From Streptomyces shenzhenensis (GTDB lineage Bacteria > Actinomycetota > Actinomycetes > Streptomycetales > Streptomycetaceae), in contig NZ_PENI01000007.1 of assembly GCF_003688995.1 (NCBI RefSeq), positions 1-64,000 on the forward strand: DNA of 64,000 nucleotides. The letters are read 5' to 3'. A model generated the notes under the pieces. The model did no database searches and was not told the DNA's origin. It saw nothing but the letters and a program-made list of their open reading frames with translations. This document shows positions 7,522-17,239 of the stretch, in pieces. How positions within the stretch are numbered: position 1 is the stretch's first letter; every line of letters starts with the position of its first letter. Made by a program: the position numbers and the translations under genes.

Positions 7522-9198
7522 TCAGTGTGATTCCAGGGCGGCCACGTCGGGGTGGTGCAGGTCGTACGCCGGGGATTCACTGCGGATCCGCGGCAGGGTG
7601 ACGAAGTTGTGCCGCGGCGGCGGGCACGAGGTCGCCCACTCCAGCGAACGGCCGTACCCCCACGGGTCGTCGACCTCGACCTTCTTGCCGTACCGCGCGG
7701 TCTTCCACACGTTGTAGAGGAACGGCAGCATCGACAGCCCGAGCAGGAAGGACCCGATGGTGGAGACCGTGTTGAGGGCGGTGAAGCCGTCGGCGACCAG
7801 ATAGTCCGCGTACCGGCGCGGCATGCCCTCGGCGCCCAGCCAGTGCTGGACCAGGAACGTGGTGTGGAATCCGACGAACAGCGTCCAGAAGGTGATCATG
7901 CCGAGGCGCTCGTCCAGCATCTTCCCCGTGAACTTCGGCCACCAGTAGTGGAATCCGGCGAACATCGCGAACACGACCGTGCCGAAGACGACGTAGTGGA
8001 AATGCGCCACCACGAAGTACGAGTCCGAGACGTGGAAGTCCATCGGCGGCGAGGCCAGGATGACTCCGGTCAGTCCGCCGAAGAGGAAGGTCACCAGGAA
8101 GCCTGACGCCCACAGCATGGGTGTCTCGAAGGACAGTGAGCCCTTCCACATGGTGCCGATCCAGTTGAAGAACTTGACCCCGGTCGGGACCGCGATGAGG
8201 AAGGTCATGAAGGAGAAGAACGGCAGCAGCACCCCGCCGGTGACATACATGTGGTGCGCCCACACCGTGATGGACAGGCCCGCGATGGAGATCGTCGCCG
8301 CGATCAGGCCCATGTATCCGAAGACCGGCTTGCGCGCGAAGACGGGGATCACATCGCTGACGATGCCGAAGAACGGCAGCGCGATGATGTACACCTCGGG
8401 GTGGCCGAAGAACCAGAAGAGGTGCTGCCACAGCAGTGCCCCGCCGTTCGCCGCTTCGAAGACATGTGCCCCGAACTTGCGGTCTGCCTCCAGCACGAGC
8501 AGCGCCCCCGCCAGCACCGGGAAGGCGAACAGCACCAGCACACTCGTCAGGAGCACGTTCCAGGTGAAGATGGGCATGCGGAACATGTTCATGCCGGGGG
8601 CACGCATGCAGATGATGGTGGTGATGAAGTTGACCGAGCCGATGATGGTGCCGAAACCGGACATGGCCAGACCCATGATCCACAGGTCCGCGCCGACACC
8701 CGTGGTCCGGATCGCGTCGGACAGCGGGGAGTAGGCGAACCAGCCGAAGTCGGCCGCGCCCTGCGGGGTGAGGAAGCCGCCCACGGCGATCAGTGACCCG
8801 AACAGATAGAGCCAGTAGGCGAGCATGTTCAGCCGGGGGAAGGCCACGTCCGGCGCGCCGATCTGCAGCGGCATGATCCAGTTGGTGAACCCGGCGAACA
8901 GCGGGGTGGCGAACATCAGCAGCATGACCGTGCCGTGCATCGTGAACGCCTGGTTGAACTGCTCGTTCGACACGATCTGCAGACCCGGCTGGGCCAGTTC
9001 GGCCCGCATCACCAGCGCCATCAGGCCGCCGACGAGGAAGAAGGCGAACGACGTGATGAGGTAGAGGGAGCCGATGGTCTTGTGGTCGGTTGTCGTGAGC
9101 CACTTGACCGCGACCTTCCCGGGCCGAATCCTCGAGATGGGCGGCTCCGCCTCGGCGCTCCGCACGGGCTGTTCGACGTCTGCCATGGGTCTGGACAC
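7522..9198 (-). CDS. ctaD: cytochrome c oxidase subunit I (aa3-type)
   Basis: The 558-residue haem-copper oxidase subunit I has 12 membrane helices. Ligand motifs are all present: TMHGTVM (low-spin haem His), [16 protein letters not shown] (CuB His and the crosslinked Tyr; Glu of the D-channel family), [10 protein letters not shown] (two CuB His), and VAHFHYV (haem a3 and haem a ligands). Subunits II, III and the bc1 genes are absent here. This is therefore an extra, solo ctaD copy, as some streptomycetes carry, and must use subunits encoded elsewhere. The first codon is a GTG at 9198, and an ATG four codons on (9186) is equally possible. The C-terminal tail is His/Pro-rich. Confidence 0.95.
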   Translation of the reverse strand: MSRPMADVEQPVRSAEAEPPISRIRPGKVAVKWLTTTDHKTIGSLYLITSFAFFLVGGLMALVMRAELAQPGLQIVSNEQFNQAFTMHGTVMLLMFATPLFAGFTNWIMPLQIGAPDVAFPRLNMLAYWLYLFGSLIAVGGFLTPQGAADFGWFAYSPLSDAIRTTGVGADLWIMGLAMSGFGTIIGSVNFITTIICMRAPGMNMFRMPIFTWNVLLTSVLVLFAFPVLAGALLVLEADRKFGAHVFEAANGGALLWQHLFWFFGHPEVYIIALPFFGIVSDVIPVFARKPVFGYMGLIAATISIAGLSITVWAHHMYVTGGVLLPFFSFMTFLIAVPTGVKFFNWIGTMWKGSLSFETPMLWASGFLVTFLFGGLTGVILASPPMDFHVSDSYFVVAHFHYVVFGTVVFAMFAGFHYWWPKFTGKMLDERLGMITFWTLFVGFHTTFLVQHWLGAEGMPRRYADYLVADGFTALNTVSTIGSFLLGLSMLPFLYNVWKTARYGKKVEVDDPWGYGRSLEWATSCPPPRHNFVTLPRIRSESPAYDLHHPDVAALESH

Positions 9199-9509
9199 GC
9201 TTTCTGATGGCCGGGCGACAGGAGCACCGAACCCGACGGCTCCCGCGGACGCCCCCGAGTATGGCGGCCATCACCCACCGGGATTCCTGCCGACGGCGGG
9301 GCGCAGGCACGCATCACTCCAATGGCCCGCGGAGCTGTCTTCGTGAACTCGTCGAACCGTCCGCGGCCCGCGGGTCGCGTCGGGAACGGAAGAGCGCGCC
9401 CTTCGCTCCCGCACCGAGGAGCAGCCCCAACTCCCCAGGAGCGGCACGGCTGTTGCCCACGGTCACGGCAGGCCCTGCGCGCACGACGCGATCGGGGACC
9501 GCGGGGCGT
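9199..9509. other. intergenic region without a recognised gene
   Basis: This stretch of 311 nt lies between the end of the alpha/beta hydrolase gene and ctaD, both on the minus strand. It must contain the ctaD promoter. I saw no tRNA-like fold, strong terminator or convincing ORF. Confidence 0.5.
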
Positions 9510-10208
9510 CTACCCGGTGGTGACCACGTCGCGCACGGCGTCCCGGACGATGTCCACGACCTGGTGGGGCGCGGTGACCAGCGGCGCGTGGTCGACCGGA
9601 TGCGGCCGGGCGTGGGCGCCCATCCGCTCGGCCATGAAGCGCTGCGTATCCGGGTCGATCATGCGGTCCTGCTCGGCGATCAGGAACCAGCTCGGGCGGT
9701 CCTTCCACAGCGGCCGTCCGACCGGTGCACCGATGCCGGCCGCGGCGATGGGGCGCTGCACCGCTGCCAGGACCGCCTGTTCCTCGGGAGCGGCGTGCTG
9801 CGCGAAGGCCTCGGCGAAGGAGTCCTCGGGCAGCCAGACCAGCCCGTGGGAGTCCGGCTGGAGCTTCGGCGTCCTCGGGTGCGGCCGGCCACGATGGAAG
9901 ACATCGCCGACGGTCTCCCCTTCGTCGGGCGCGAGCGCCGCCACGTAGACCAGCCCCGCGGCCTTCGGGTCGCGTGTCGCGCCGATGACGGCACCGGCGT
10001 ACGCGTGCCCCACCAGGACGATCGGGCCGTCGAGCCGCTCCAGAACCCGGTCGAGCGCCGCGACGTCATCGGCCAGGGAGGTCAGCGGCAAGGGTGCCGC
10101 CACGACTTCGACGCCGTCGGCCTTCAGCGGGCCGATCACCTTGGTCCAACTCGATCCGTCGGCCCAGGCGCCGTGCACGAGCACGACACCGACGTGGTGG
10201 GTGGGCAT
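9510..10208 (-). CDS. alpha/beta-hydrolase-fold protein lacking the nucleophile Ser
   Basis: The 232-residue protein has the fold signature: VVLVHGAWADGSSW (oxyanion loop, residues 8-21), IVLVGHAYAGAVIG at the nucleophile elbow (residues 63-76), an acid region AEQDRMI, and a C-terminal DHAPLVTAP with the catalytic His. The elbow reads G-H-A-Y-A-G, so position 69, where the family has Ser, is Ala. The other two triad members look intact. Either the protein is catalytically silent, or a different residue is used (cofactor-free dioxygenases and lyases of this fold exist). The start was chosen at the ATG at 10208, and an upstream GGAGGAAG serves as the ribosome site. Confidence 0.85.
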   Translation of the reverse strand: MPTHHVGVVLVHGAWADGSSWTKVIGPLKADGVEVVAAPLPLTSLADDVAALDRVLERLDGPIVLVGHAYAGAVIGATRDPKAAGLVYVAALAPDEGETVGDVFHRGRPHPRTPKLQPDSHGLVWLPEDSFAEAFAQHAAPEEQAVLAAVQRPIAAAGIGAPVGRPLWKDRPSWFLIAEQDRMIDPDTQRFMAERMGAHARPHPVDHAPLVTAPHQVVDIVRDAVRDVVTTG

Positions 10209-10513
10209 GGCTGCTTCCTCCGCCTCTCGCGAGCTGGCCGGAGCCCGAGGGCGGGCCGCGGCCAGCGTGTCACCACGGGGACTCGGCCGGCCTCCCGGAC
10301 ACGCTCCGCGCTCCGGCCGAAGGGCACGATCGGCTCAGCGACGCGGCGGCGGGATCACCGCCGGTGACCCGCTCGACGCCGTGTGGACCGCTGTCCCGAC
10401 ACGGGCGGTTGCCGAACCTCCGTCAGCCAGGTCGCCGGATTGACGGTCGGCCGCACCGGCTTCACTCGTCCGATGGAATGCGCACACAGTAGCGGGACAG
10501 TTACGCTGCGTAC
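10209..10513. other. divergent intergenic region
   Basis: This stretch of 305 nt lies between the divergent hydrolase gene and a small plus-strand gene. The last 15 nt contain TTACGCT just upstream of the GTG at 10514, compatible with a -10 element and a leaderless transcript. Nothing else was recognised. Confidence 0.4.
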
Positions 10514-10849
10514 GTGATCGGTTGGGGTAGCGGGTTGCGTCGCACGACCGCGCGGAGAGCCGTCCTGGCACTGGCCGCCGTGCTGGTGGCGCTGTGCGCC
10601 GCGCTCGTGGCCGATCACACCGAAAAGGTCGAGGCGACGGAGAGCGTCGCCTGCGTCGTCGACGCGAGGAAACCGCTCACCACCGGAGGCGGTGCGCGCC
10701 CTGACCGGAAAGCCCCGCAGTGCGCCGCGCTCTGCCCGTCCTTCCCCCTCGCGCATCCAGGGGACGGACGGCAGGTTCCTGCCGCCGGGCCGCTGCCCGA
10801 GCGCGCGCTCCCCGCCCCTGCCGGCTCTTCCTGCGTCCTGCGCTGCTGA
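10514..10849 (+). CDS. small Cys-containing secreted or membrane-anchored protein
   Basis: The 111-residue frame starts at a GTG without a ribosome site (possibly leaderless). The N-terminus RRTTARRAVLALAAVLVALCAALVADH is a signal anchor, or a lipobox-less signal peptide. The remainder is Pro/Gly-rich with five further Cys, including a final CVLRC. No family was recognised. The low-complexity C-terminal half leaves doubt whether the full frame is translated. Confidence 0.4.
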   Translation: MIGWGSGLRRTTARRAVLALAAVLVALCAALVADHTEKVEATESVACVVDARKPLTTGGGARPDRKAPQCAALCPSFPLAHPGDGRQVPAAGPLPERALPAPAGSSCVLRC

Positions 10850-10942
10850 GAGGAACCACGGTGTCAGGTTCCGGTGCCCGCGTGGCACGAGAGGACACCG
10901 CTCACGTAACCCCTCTCGCACACCAACGCAGCAGGAGCAGTC

Positions 10943-11206
10943 ATGTCGGCCGACCCTGGACGCGCGCTGGAAGGATATCTGCGCGCCCTGAGTTACCCCA
11001 CGCCTCCCCGAGAACCCGAACCCGCCCCGATCCTCGAAGGCACCATCGGCGCGCCCGCCGTGGAGCCGGCGCCTCGGGACGTGCCCGACGCCGCACCCCA
11101 GCCTCGGCCACGCCCCGCCGACCTGCCGCGCACCCCCGGCCTGTTCGCCAGGCTTCGCGCACGGTGCGGGCGGCGGATCGGAGTGGCCCTGCGGGCACGC
11201 CCGTAA
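10943..11206 (+). CDS. small Pro-rich hypothetical protein
   Basis: The 87-residue frame has a good ribosome site (AGGAG, 6 nt before the ATG). It begins MSADPGRALEGYLRALSY, has a Pro/Glu/Ala-rich middle, and ends in a basic amphipathic stretch (FARLRARCGRRIGVALRARP). No domain was recognised. It lies 93 nt after the Cys-containing small protein on the same strand. Confidence 0.45.
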   Translation: MSADPGRALEGYLRALSYPTPPREPEPAPILEGTIGAPAVEPAPRDVPDAAPQPRPRPADLPRTPGLFARLRARCGRRIGVALRARP

Positions 11207-11334
11207 CTCGCACCAGGCGCGTCAGCCGGTTCCGGGCGGCCCGTGGCACAGCCCCGCCACCCGGGCCGGGCAGGGCAGGGCAGGGAAACACCTGGCGCGA
11301 TACAAGCAACCGGACCGGAGACCGGCGTAGCGGC

Positions 11335-12177
11335 TCAGCCGTGCGTGAGATCCTGGAGCCCGACCACGCGCAGCAGTTCGAGTCGCTCGGCGGACTCACT
11401 GCCCGGACGGGCGGTGTGGACGATCAGCCGCTGGTCGTGCTCCGGGCTCAGCAGCACCTCGCAGTCCAGCTCCAGCAGGCCCACGACCGGGTGCAGGAAC
11501 CGCTTGACGTCGGCGCGGCGTACGGCGACTTCGTGGGCGTCCCACAGCGCCGCGAACTCCTCGCTCCCGGCCCGGAGCCTGCGGACGAGCCCCACCAGCC
11601 GCGTGTCGTCCGGGCGGCCGGCGAGCGTGGCACGCAACTCCGCCACCGTCACGCGGGCGGCCCGGTCGCGCTCCTCGACCGGGAAGAGCTCACGCGCGGC
11701 CGGATTCATGAAGTAGCGCCAGATGACGTTGCGTTCGGCTTCCGGGCGGGCGGATGCGTCACCGGAGAGCGCCTTGGCCATCGCGTTCTGCGCGAGGATG
11801 TCGCCGCGGTCGGTCACGACCTGAGCGGGGGTGTCGGTCAGCCGATCGAGGACCAGGAGGAGGCCGGGGCGGACATGCTCCGTGATCGGCCGGTCCCGCG
11901 GCGGCTCCTCGCCTGCCAGATGGAAGAGGTGGTCGCGCTCGTCGCGGGTCAGCCGCAGCGCGCGGGCGACGGCGGCGAGCATCTGGCGGGACGGGCGCGA
12001 GCTCCTGGCCTGCTCCAGCCGCGTGTAGTGGTCGGTGGACATGCCCGCCAGCTGCGCCACCTCCTCGCGGCGCAGCCCCGGGGTACGGCGCCGCGCGCCC
12101 TGCGGCAGTCCCACGGCGGCGGGGGTGAGACGGGCGCGGCAACGGCGCAGGAAGTCGGCCAGCTCGGATCGGTCCAC
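11335..12177 (-). CDS. XRE-family regulator with MmyB-like ligand-binding domain
   Basis: The 280-residue protein has an N-terminal HTH (residues about 28-70) with RRTPGLRREEVAQLAGMSTDHYTRLEQ, which is the diagnostic motif of the MmyB/XRE family of Streptomyces. A PAS-like C-terminal domain follows (residues 100-265; RGDILAQNAMAKAL, NVIWRYFMNPAARELF, LLSPEHDQRLIVHTA). In MmyB-like proteins this domain binds a fatty-acid-like ligand. The GTG at 12177 was chosen because the family starts with DRSELADFLRRCR, and an upstream start would add an Arg-rich non-conserved leader. It has no obvious adjacent target. These regulators usually control a divergent oxidoreductase gene, which is absent here. 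Confidence 0.85.
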   Translation of the reverse strand: MDRSELADFLRRCRARLTPAAVGLPQGARRRTPGLRREEVAQLAGMSTDHYTRLEQARSSRPSRQMLAAVARALRLTRDERDHLFHLAGEEPPRDRPITEHVRPGLLLVLDRLTDTPAQVVTDRGDILAQNAMAKALSGDASARPEAERNVIWRYFMNPAARELFPVEERDRAARVTVAELRATLAGRPDDTRLVGLVRRLRAGSEEFAALWDAHEVAVRRADVKRFLHPVVGLLELDCEVLLSPEHDQRLIVHTARPGSESAERLELLRVVGLQDLTHG

Positions 12178-12413
12178 GCCTCCACCATGCCTCCGGACGC
12201 CGGACTCAGCCAGGGAGCGCCGGTCCCTGGACAACGGCGTCTCTCCCGCCCGCGCCCGCGCCGCCGCACGCCAACATGCCCTTACCACCCCAAGTTATGA
12301 GCCAGGTTCGCGCATCGTTAAATCGCGGAGAAATCTCGTACAACCTTTGGCCATGTGCGCCTGTCTGGCTTACGCAGGGCCTGTGTTGGGGTTGATGAAG
12401 AGGAGTTCAGAAC

Positions 12414-14111
12414 GTGACCGTGCGTTCCTTTGCCCGGCGGATGCGACCACGGGTCGAGCGGAAGGCCGCCGAGCGGGTGTGGCAGCTGCGGACCATGCGG
12501 CGGCGCCGCAGGGCAGCGGTCACGGACCCGGTGCTGCGCCCGGTGGCGGTGCGCGGCCAGCAGCTCTACGGACGCGTCGTGACCCGGTTCAGCGCGGCCG
12601 AGGCCGCCGCAGCCAACCTCGGCCTGGTCGTCGCCGCGCTGGAGCGGGAAGGCATCCCCTACTTCCTGGTGCCGGCCTCTCGTACGCGTCACACCGTCGG
12701 CGTGCACGCCGTCGACCGGGAGCGTTTTCTGGACGCCCTGGAGACGCAGAACGCGGGGACGGCGGTGTTCATCGGCAAACCGCTGCCCGGCGGCAAACTC
12801 CATCATCCCGCACTGTTCATGGACGGTGTGCTGCCGGCCGCGCTGCGCTCCTCCCCCACGCTGCGGATCGGGGAGAACCACCTCGGCCCCGCGGGCCAGT
12901 TGCTCGCCGGGCCGGAACTCGCCTGCGACGTCGAGTTCTGGGACGACGGCGCACAGCTCCTCGCCTCCGCCGACGGGCCCCGGCGGCTGGCCAAGGTGCA
13001 GCCGCAGGCGTCGGCGGACATCTTCGCCGAGTCCCTGATCGCGCCGCGGAACAACGGCGTCACGGACGTCCTGCCGGCGGCCGAGCAGCGGCCGGCCACG
13101 GTGCGCATCGGCGACCGGGAGCTGCCCAGCTTCGTCCCGTTCACCCGGCCGACCGTGAACGACGTGACCTTTCCCGTCGACGTCGTCTACACCTGGGTGG
13201 ACGGCGAGGAGCCCGGGATGCGGGCCAAGCGGGCCCGGTACCAGGAGCGCGGCACCGCCGAGATCCTGGACAAGGAGACCAACGCCTCCCGGTACACCAG
13301 CCATGACGAGCTGAAGTACTCGCTGCGCTCGCTGGCGATGTACGCCGACTTCGTCCGGCACATCTACCTCGTGACCGACGGTCAGAAGCCGCACTGGCTC
13401 GACGACCGGGCCCCGGGGATCACGGTCGTCGACCACCGCGACATCTTCCCGCAGGACGTCCTGCCGGTGTTCAACTCGCACGCGATCGAGACCCGGCTGC
13501 ACCACATACCGGGGCTGTCGGAGCACTACCTGTACTTCAACGACGACGTGTTCGTCGGCCGCCGGGTCACCGCCGAGCACTTCTTCCACGGCAGCGGCCT
13601 CATGAAGATCCCGGTGTCCCCGCTCAAGATCGGCGTCGGCAAGCCGCACGCCGAGGAGACGGCCACCAACTCCGCGAGCAAGAACGTCCGCCGGCTGCTG
13701 CTCGACAAGTTCGGGCGGATGACGACGAACAACTTCATGCATACGCCGCTGCCCCAGCAGCGCGGGGCGCTTCGCGCGCTCGAGGAGCTGTTCCCTCAGG
13801 ACGTGCGCCGCACCACGGCGTCCCGTTTCCGCTCCCCGCAGGACATCGCCATGACGGCCCCCCTGCTGTACCAGTACGCGCTGATGACCGGCCTCGGCGT
13901 GCCGGGCAGGTTCAGCTTCCGGTACGTGAACATCAACCGCCCGGACGCCGAGGCGCGCCTGGCCGATCTGCGCCGCAACCGCCGCTTCGACTTCTTCTGC
14001 CTCAACGACGTCGATGTGCTGCCCGAGGAGCGGGAGCAGGTCGGCATCCGGATGGGCGAGTTCCTGGAGAACTACTTCCCGTTCCCGAGCCCCTTCGAGA
14101 AGCAGAACTGA
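12414..14111 (+). CDS. Stealth family sugar-phosphate transferase, copy 1
   Basis: The 565-residue protein has all four conserved Stealth regions: CR1 FPVDVVYTWVDGEEP near residue 253, CR2 SRYTSHDELKYSLRSLAMY near 295, CR3 SHAIETRLHHIPGLSEHYLYFNDDVFVG near 360, and CR4 FDFFCLNDV near 530. Stealth proteins transfer hexose-1-phosphate in the assembly of capsule or cell-wall phosphoglycans. Start: GTG at 12414 with GAGGAG 8 nt upstream. A low-GC promoter-like patch lies at about 12305-12345. The N-terminal 230 residues are a lineage-specific extension shared with the following gene. Cytoplasmic and probably membrane-associated. Confidence 0.9.
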   Translation: MTVRSFARRMRPRVERKAAERVWQLRTMRRRRRAAVTDPVLRPVAVRGQQLYGRVVTRFSAAEAAAANLGLVVAALEREGIPYFLVPASRTRHTVGVHAVDRERFLDALETQNAGTAVFIGKPLPGGKLHHPALFMDGVLPAALRSSPTLRIGENHLGPAGQLLAGPELACDVEFWDDGAQLLASADGPRRLAKVQPQASADIFAESLIAPRNNGVTDVLPAAEQRPATVRIGDRELPSFVPFTRPTVNDVTFPVDVVYTWVDGEEPGMRAKRARYQERGTAEILDKETNASRYTSHDELKYSLRSLAMYADFVRHIYLVTDGQKPHWLDDRAPGITVVDHRDIFPQDVLPVFNSHAIETRLHHIPGLSEHYLYFNDDVFVGRRVTAEHFFHGSGLMKIPVSPLKIGVGKPHAEETATNSASKNVRRLLLDKFGRMTTNNFMHTPLPQQRGALRALEELFPQDVRRTTASRFRSPQDIAMTAPLLYQYALMTGLGVPGRFSFRYVNINRPDAEARLADLRRNRRFDFFCLNDVDVLPEEREQVGIRMGEFLENYFPFPSPFEKQN

Positions 14112-14124
14112 CGGGAACGCCCCC

Positions 14125-15942
14125 ATGGACCTACGCCACCGCCTCGCGGCGCCCGCGGGCCTGCGGGCCGCCCGGGACCTGTTCGGGTATCTCCGGCTCC
14201 GGCAGTCCGCCCGGCTCTGGACACTGCGTACCGCCCGGGCCCGGCGCCGGCTGCGCGCCGCCGTCCCCGGGCTGCTCCCGATCGCCTCCGGACCGGTGCG
14301 GCTGTACGGACGCACGGTCGCCGACTACACCGCCGCGGATGCCGCCGAAGCGGACCGCGAACGGGTGTGCACGTTGCTGGAGGCGATCGGCGTCCCCTAC
14401 TTCCTCGTCCCCGCCGACCACGGGTCCGGCGCGCCGGGGCAGGTGATCGGCGTCGAGGAGACGTACCGCGGCACGGTCCTCGCCCGGGCCGGGCAGCGCT
14501 TCGCCCGCACCGCCGGGTACGTCGGCGCCGTCGGCCCGGACGGCACCGTGACGACCGCGGTGCTGTGGGCCGACGGGAAGCTGCCGCGGGCGCTGAGGCG
14601 GGCCGCGGTGCTCCGCACCGGTATGGTGCGCCTCGGCCCCGCGGGGCAGGTGCTCAGCGGTCTCGAGACGGGGTGCGACATCGAGTTCTGGTGTCGCGGC
14701 CAGGACCTGGGCGCCGCCCCGGGTGTGGACCCCTCCTGGCTCACCGTGCCCGGCAGCCGGCTGGCGGACGTCTTCGGCCCTGCGCTCGTCGCCCCGCGCC
14801 GTAACCCGGTGTCGGAGGTGCTGCCGGCGGCGGCACGGCAACCGGCCGCGGTGGCGGGCCGCCGCGGCGGCGTGCCGACGTTCGCGCCGTTCGCCGAGCC
14901 GGGCATCGACGAGGTGCGCTTCCCCGTCGACGCCGTGTACACCTGGGTCGACGGGGACGATCCGGCCATGGCCGCCAAGCGCCGCGCCCATCAGGCGCAC
15001 TCCGACAACCCCATCGCCCCGCGGGAGACCGGCGCATCCCGCTACACCAGCCACGACGAACTGAGGTACGCGCTGCGCTCGTTGGAGATGTACGCCGGGT
15101 TCGTCCGGCACGTCTACCTCGTGACCGACTCCCAGCTCCCCGGCTGGCTGGATCCGGGCGCGGCCGGCCTGACCGTGATCGATCACCGGGACATCCTCCC
15201 GGCCGATGCCCTCCCCGTGTTCAACTCGCACGCGATAGAGAGCCGGCTGCACCACATTCCGGGCCTGTCGGAGCACTACCTGTATTTCAACGACGACGTC
15301 TTCGTCAACCGGCCGGTGCGAGCGGAGCACTTCTTCCACGGGAACGGCATCGCCCGGATCCCGCTGTCGCCGTTGAAGCTGGGCGTCGGCGCCCCGCATC
15401 CGCTGGAGCCGGCGCCCAACTCCGCCGGCAAGAACGCCCGCGAGGTGATCAGGCGCTTCCACGGCAGATACGTGACGCACAAGTCGCTGCACACCCCGCA
15501 TCCACAACTGCTGTCGGTCATGCGGGAGATGGAGAACCTCGCGATCGAGGAGCTGGAGCGGACGTCGTACTCGCGCTTCCGCTCCGTCACCGACGTCGCT
15601 CCGGCGTCCACCCTCCACCACCACTGGGCGATCGCGACCGGCCGGGCCGTCCCGGCCGACTACCGCTTCCGCTACATACAACTGGGCACACCGGACATGC
15701 AGCGGCGCCTGGACCGCCTCGCGGCCGGGGAGGAGGTCGACTTCTTCTGCCTCAACGACGTGGAGACGGCCCCGGAGGCCAGGGCGGCGGCCCGGACCGC
15801 CATGCGGGCCTTCCTGGAACGGAAGTTCCCCTTCCCGAGCCGCTTCGAGGGTGCGCCGCGGTCTCTCTCACGGCTGATCGGTCCCCCTGCGGTGGGCCTC
15901 CCGCAGCAAGCACGGCTGGAGGACGCACAGCGCCACGAATGA
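14125..15942 (+). CDS. Stealth family sugar-phosphate transferase, copy 2
   Basis: The 605-residue paralogue of the preceding gene follows after 13 nt and clearly belongs to the same operon. The same regions are seen: FPVDAVYTWVDGDDPAM (CR1), SRYTSHDELRYALRSLEMY (CR2), SHAIESRLHHIPGLSEHYLYFNDDVFV (CR3) and VDFFCLNDV (CR4). It differs in the central variable segment and in a longer C-terminal tail. Start: ATG at 14125. Two adjacent, divergent copies suggest either successive sugar additions or a heterodimer acting on one wall polymer. No other glycan genes flank the pair. Confidence 0.9.
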   Translation: MDLRHRLAAPAGLRAARDLFGYLRLRQSARLWTLRTARARRRLRAAVPGLLPIASGPVRLYGRTVADYTAADAAEADRERVCTLLEAIGVPYFLVPADHGSGAPGQVIGVEETYRGTVLARAGQRFARTAGYVGAVGPDGTVTTAVLWADGKLPRALRRAAVLRTGMVRLGPAGQVLSGLETGCDIEFWCRGQDLGAAPGVDPSWLTVPGSRLADVFGPALVAPRRNPVSEVLPAAARQPAAVAGRRGGVPTFAPFAEPGIDEVRFPVDAVYTWVDGDDPAMAAKRRAHQAHSDNPIAPRETGASRYTSHDELRYALRSLEMYAGFVRHVYLVTDSQLPGWLDPGAAGLTVIDHRDILPADALPVFNSHAIESRLHHIPGLSEHYLYFNDDVFVNRPVRAEHFFHGNGIARIPLSPLKLGVGAPHPLEPAPNSAGKNAREVIRRFHGRYVTHKSLHTPHPQLLSVMREMENLAIEELERTSYSRFRSVTDVAPASTLHHHWAIATGRAVPADYRFRYIQLGTPDMQRRLDRLAAGEEVDFFCLNDVETAPEARAAARTAMRAFLERKFPFPSRFEGAPRSLSRLIGPPAVGLPQQARLEDAQRHE

Positions 15943-16029
15943 CACACCCGTACCCGCAGAGCGCCCGCAGGACGATACGGCCGACACCGAGTCCGATCGG
16001 TACGGTCACCCGGGGATCCGTCCGGTCTG

Positions 16030-17226
16030 CTACGAGGCGGCCAGCCAGAGGTCGGGACCGAACACCTCGTAGTGGATGTCCTGGGCCGGGACACCCCGAC
16101 GGAGCAGGTCTCCGCGGACGGACCGCATGAACGGCAGCGGGCCGCACAGGTAGGCGGTGACGGACTCGGGCAGTTCGACGGCGGCGAGGTCGGCCAGGCC
16201 GGCCGCTGCTTCGGGCTCCTGGCCGTCGGGCTCCTCGTACCACAGATGCAGCCGGGCGTCGGGCAGCGCCCGTACCAGTTGCCTCAACTCCTCGCGGTGG
16301 GCGTGGTCGTCCGGCGTGCGATCGGCGTGGACGACCGTGACCGGCCGGGGCGATCCGGTGGCCGCCAGGTGGTTCAGCATGGACAGCACGGGGGTGGTGC
16401 CGATTCCGGCGGATGCCAGCAGCAGCGGTCCGTCACCGGGGCGCAGCGTCAGGTCTCCGAACGGGGCCGAGACGGTGAGCGTGTCGCCGACTCGCGCGTT
16501 GTGGTGCAGCCAGGACGAGACCTCGCCGTCGGGCAGCGCGGCACCGCCTGCGCGCTTGACGCTGATCCGCCACTCCGGGCGTCCGGGGGCGCAGGAGAGG
16601 CTGTACTGGCGGATCTGATGTGCGCCGTCCGGCAGTTCGACCTGCACGCTGACGTACTGGCCCGCCCGGAAGGACGCGCACGGCCGGCCGTCGGTATGCC
16701 GCAGGGTGAAGGAGACCACGTCGGGCGACTCCTGGTGCCGCTCGGCGATGGTCATCTGCTGCCATGTCTCGCCCTCGGCCGCACCGGTCTGTGCGTAGAG
16801 CCGGGTCTCGAGGGCGATCAGGGCGTTGGCCATCAGCCAGTAGACCTCGTCCCAGGCTTCGGCCACCTCCGTCGTGACGGCGTCGCCGAGCACCTCGCCC
16901 ATCGCCGCGAACAGGTACTTGTGGACGATCTTGTACTGGTCGGAGGTGATGCCCAGGGAGGCGTGCTTGTGCGCGATGCGGGCGAGCATCGTGTCAGGGC
17001 GGACATCGGGGTGGGCCAGCAGTTGTTCGGCGAAGGCCGCGATCGAGCCTGCGAGCGCCTTTCTCTGCTCGCCGTTGGCCTGGTTGCCGCGGTTGAACAG
17101 GTCCGCCAGGAGTTCGGGGTGGGCGTCGAACATCCTGCCGTAGAAGACTTCGGCGATCTCGCCGATGGCGGCGCGGACGACGGGCAGGGTTTCGCGGACG
17201 ACGGGCGTGGACTGCTCGGAGAGCAC
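16030..17226 (-). CDS. hmp: flavohaemoglobin (nitric oxide dioxygenase)
   Basis: The 398-residue protein has a globin domain (residues 1-135; proximal His in ARIAHKHASLGI), then a FAD domain with RQYSLSCAP, then an NAD(P) domain with LLASAGIGTTPVLSML and C-terminal VTAYLCGPLPFM and EVFGPD. It oxidises NO to nitrate using O2 and NAD(P)H. The GTG at 17226 was chosen because GGAGG lies 5 nt before it and the product then begins MLSEQSTPVV, as other Hmp proteins do. The ATG at 17238 would start next to the operator and lacks a ribosome site. It is controlled by the NsrR site immediately upstream. Confidence 0.95.
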   Translation of the reverse strand: MLSEQSTPVVRETLPVVRAAIGEIAEVFYGRMFDAHPELLADLFNRGNQANGEQRKALAGSIAAFAEQLLAHPDVRPDTMLARIAHKHASLGITSDQYKIVHKYLFAAMGEVLGDAVTTEVAEAWDEVYWLMANALIALETRLYAQTGAAEGETWQQMTIAERHQESPDVVSFTLRHTDGRPCASFRAGQYVSVQVELPDGAHQIRQYSLSCAPGRPEWRISVKRAGGAALPDGEVSSWLHHNARVGDTLTVSAPFGDLTLRPGDGPLLLASAGIGTTPVLSMLNHLAATGSPRPVTVVHADRTPDDHAHREELRQLVRALPDARLHLWYEEPDGQEPEAAAGLADLAAVELPESVTAYLCGPLPFMRSVRGDLLRRGVPAQDIHYEVFGPDLWLAAS

Positions 17227-17239
17227 CGGTACCTCCATG

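Noticed and set aside
11263-11286. GGGCA short tandem repeats
   Set aside because: Only about three to four imperfect units of 5 bp in GC-rich intergenic DNA, which is within chance expectation.
12178-12288. N-terminal extension of the MmyB-like regulator
   Set aside because: The extra residues are Arg/Ala-rich and unlike the family, whose members start with a DRSELADFLRRCR-type sequence.
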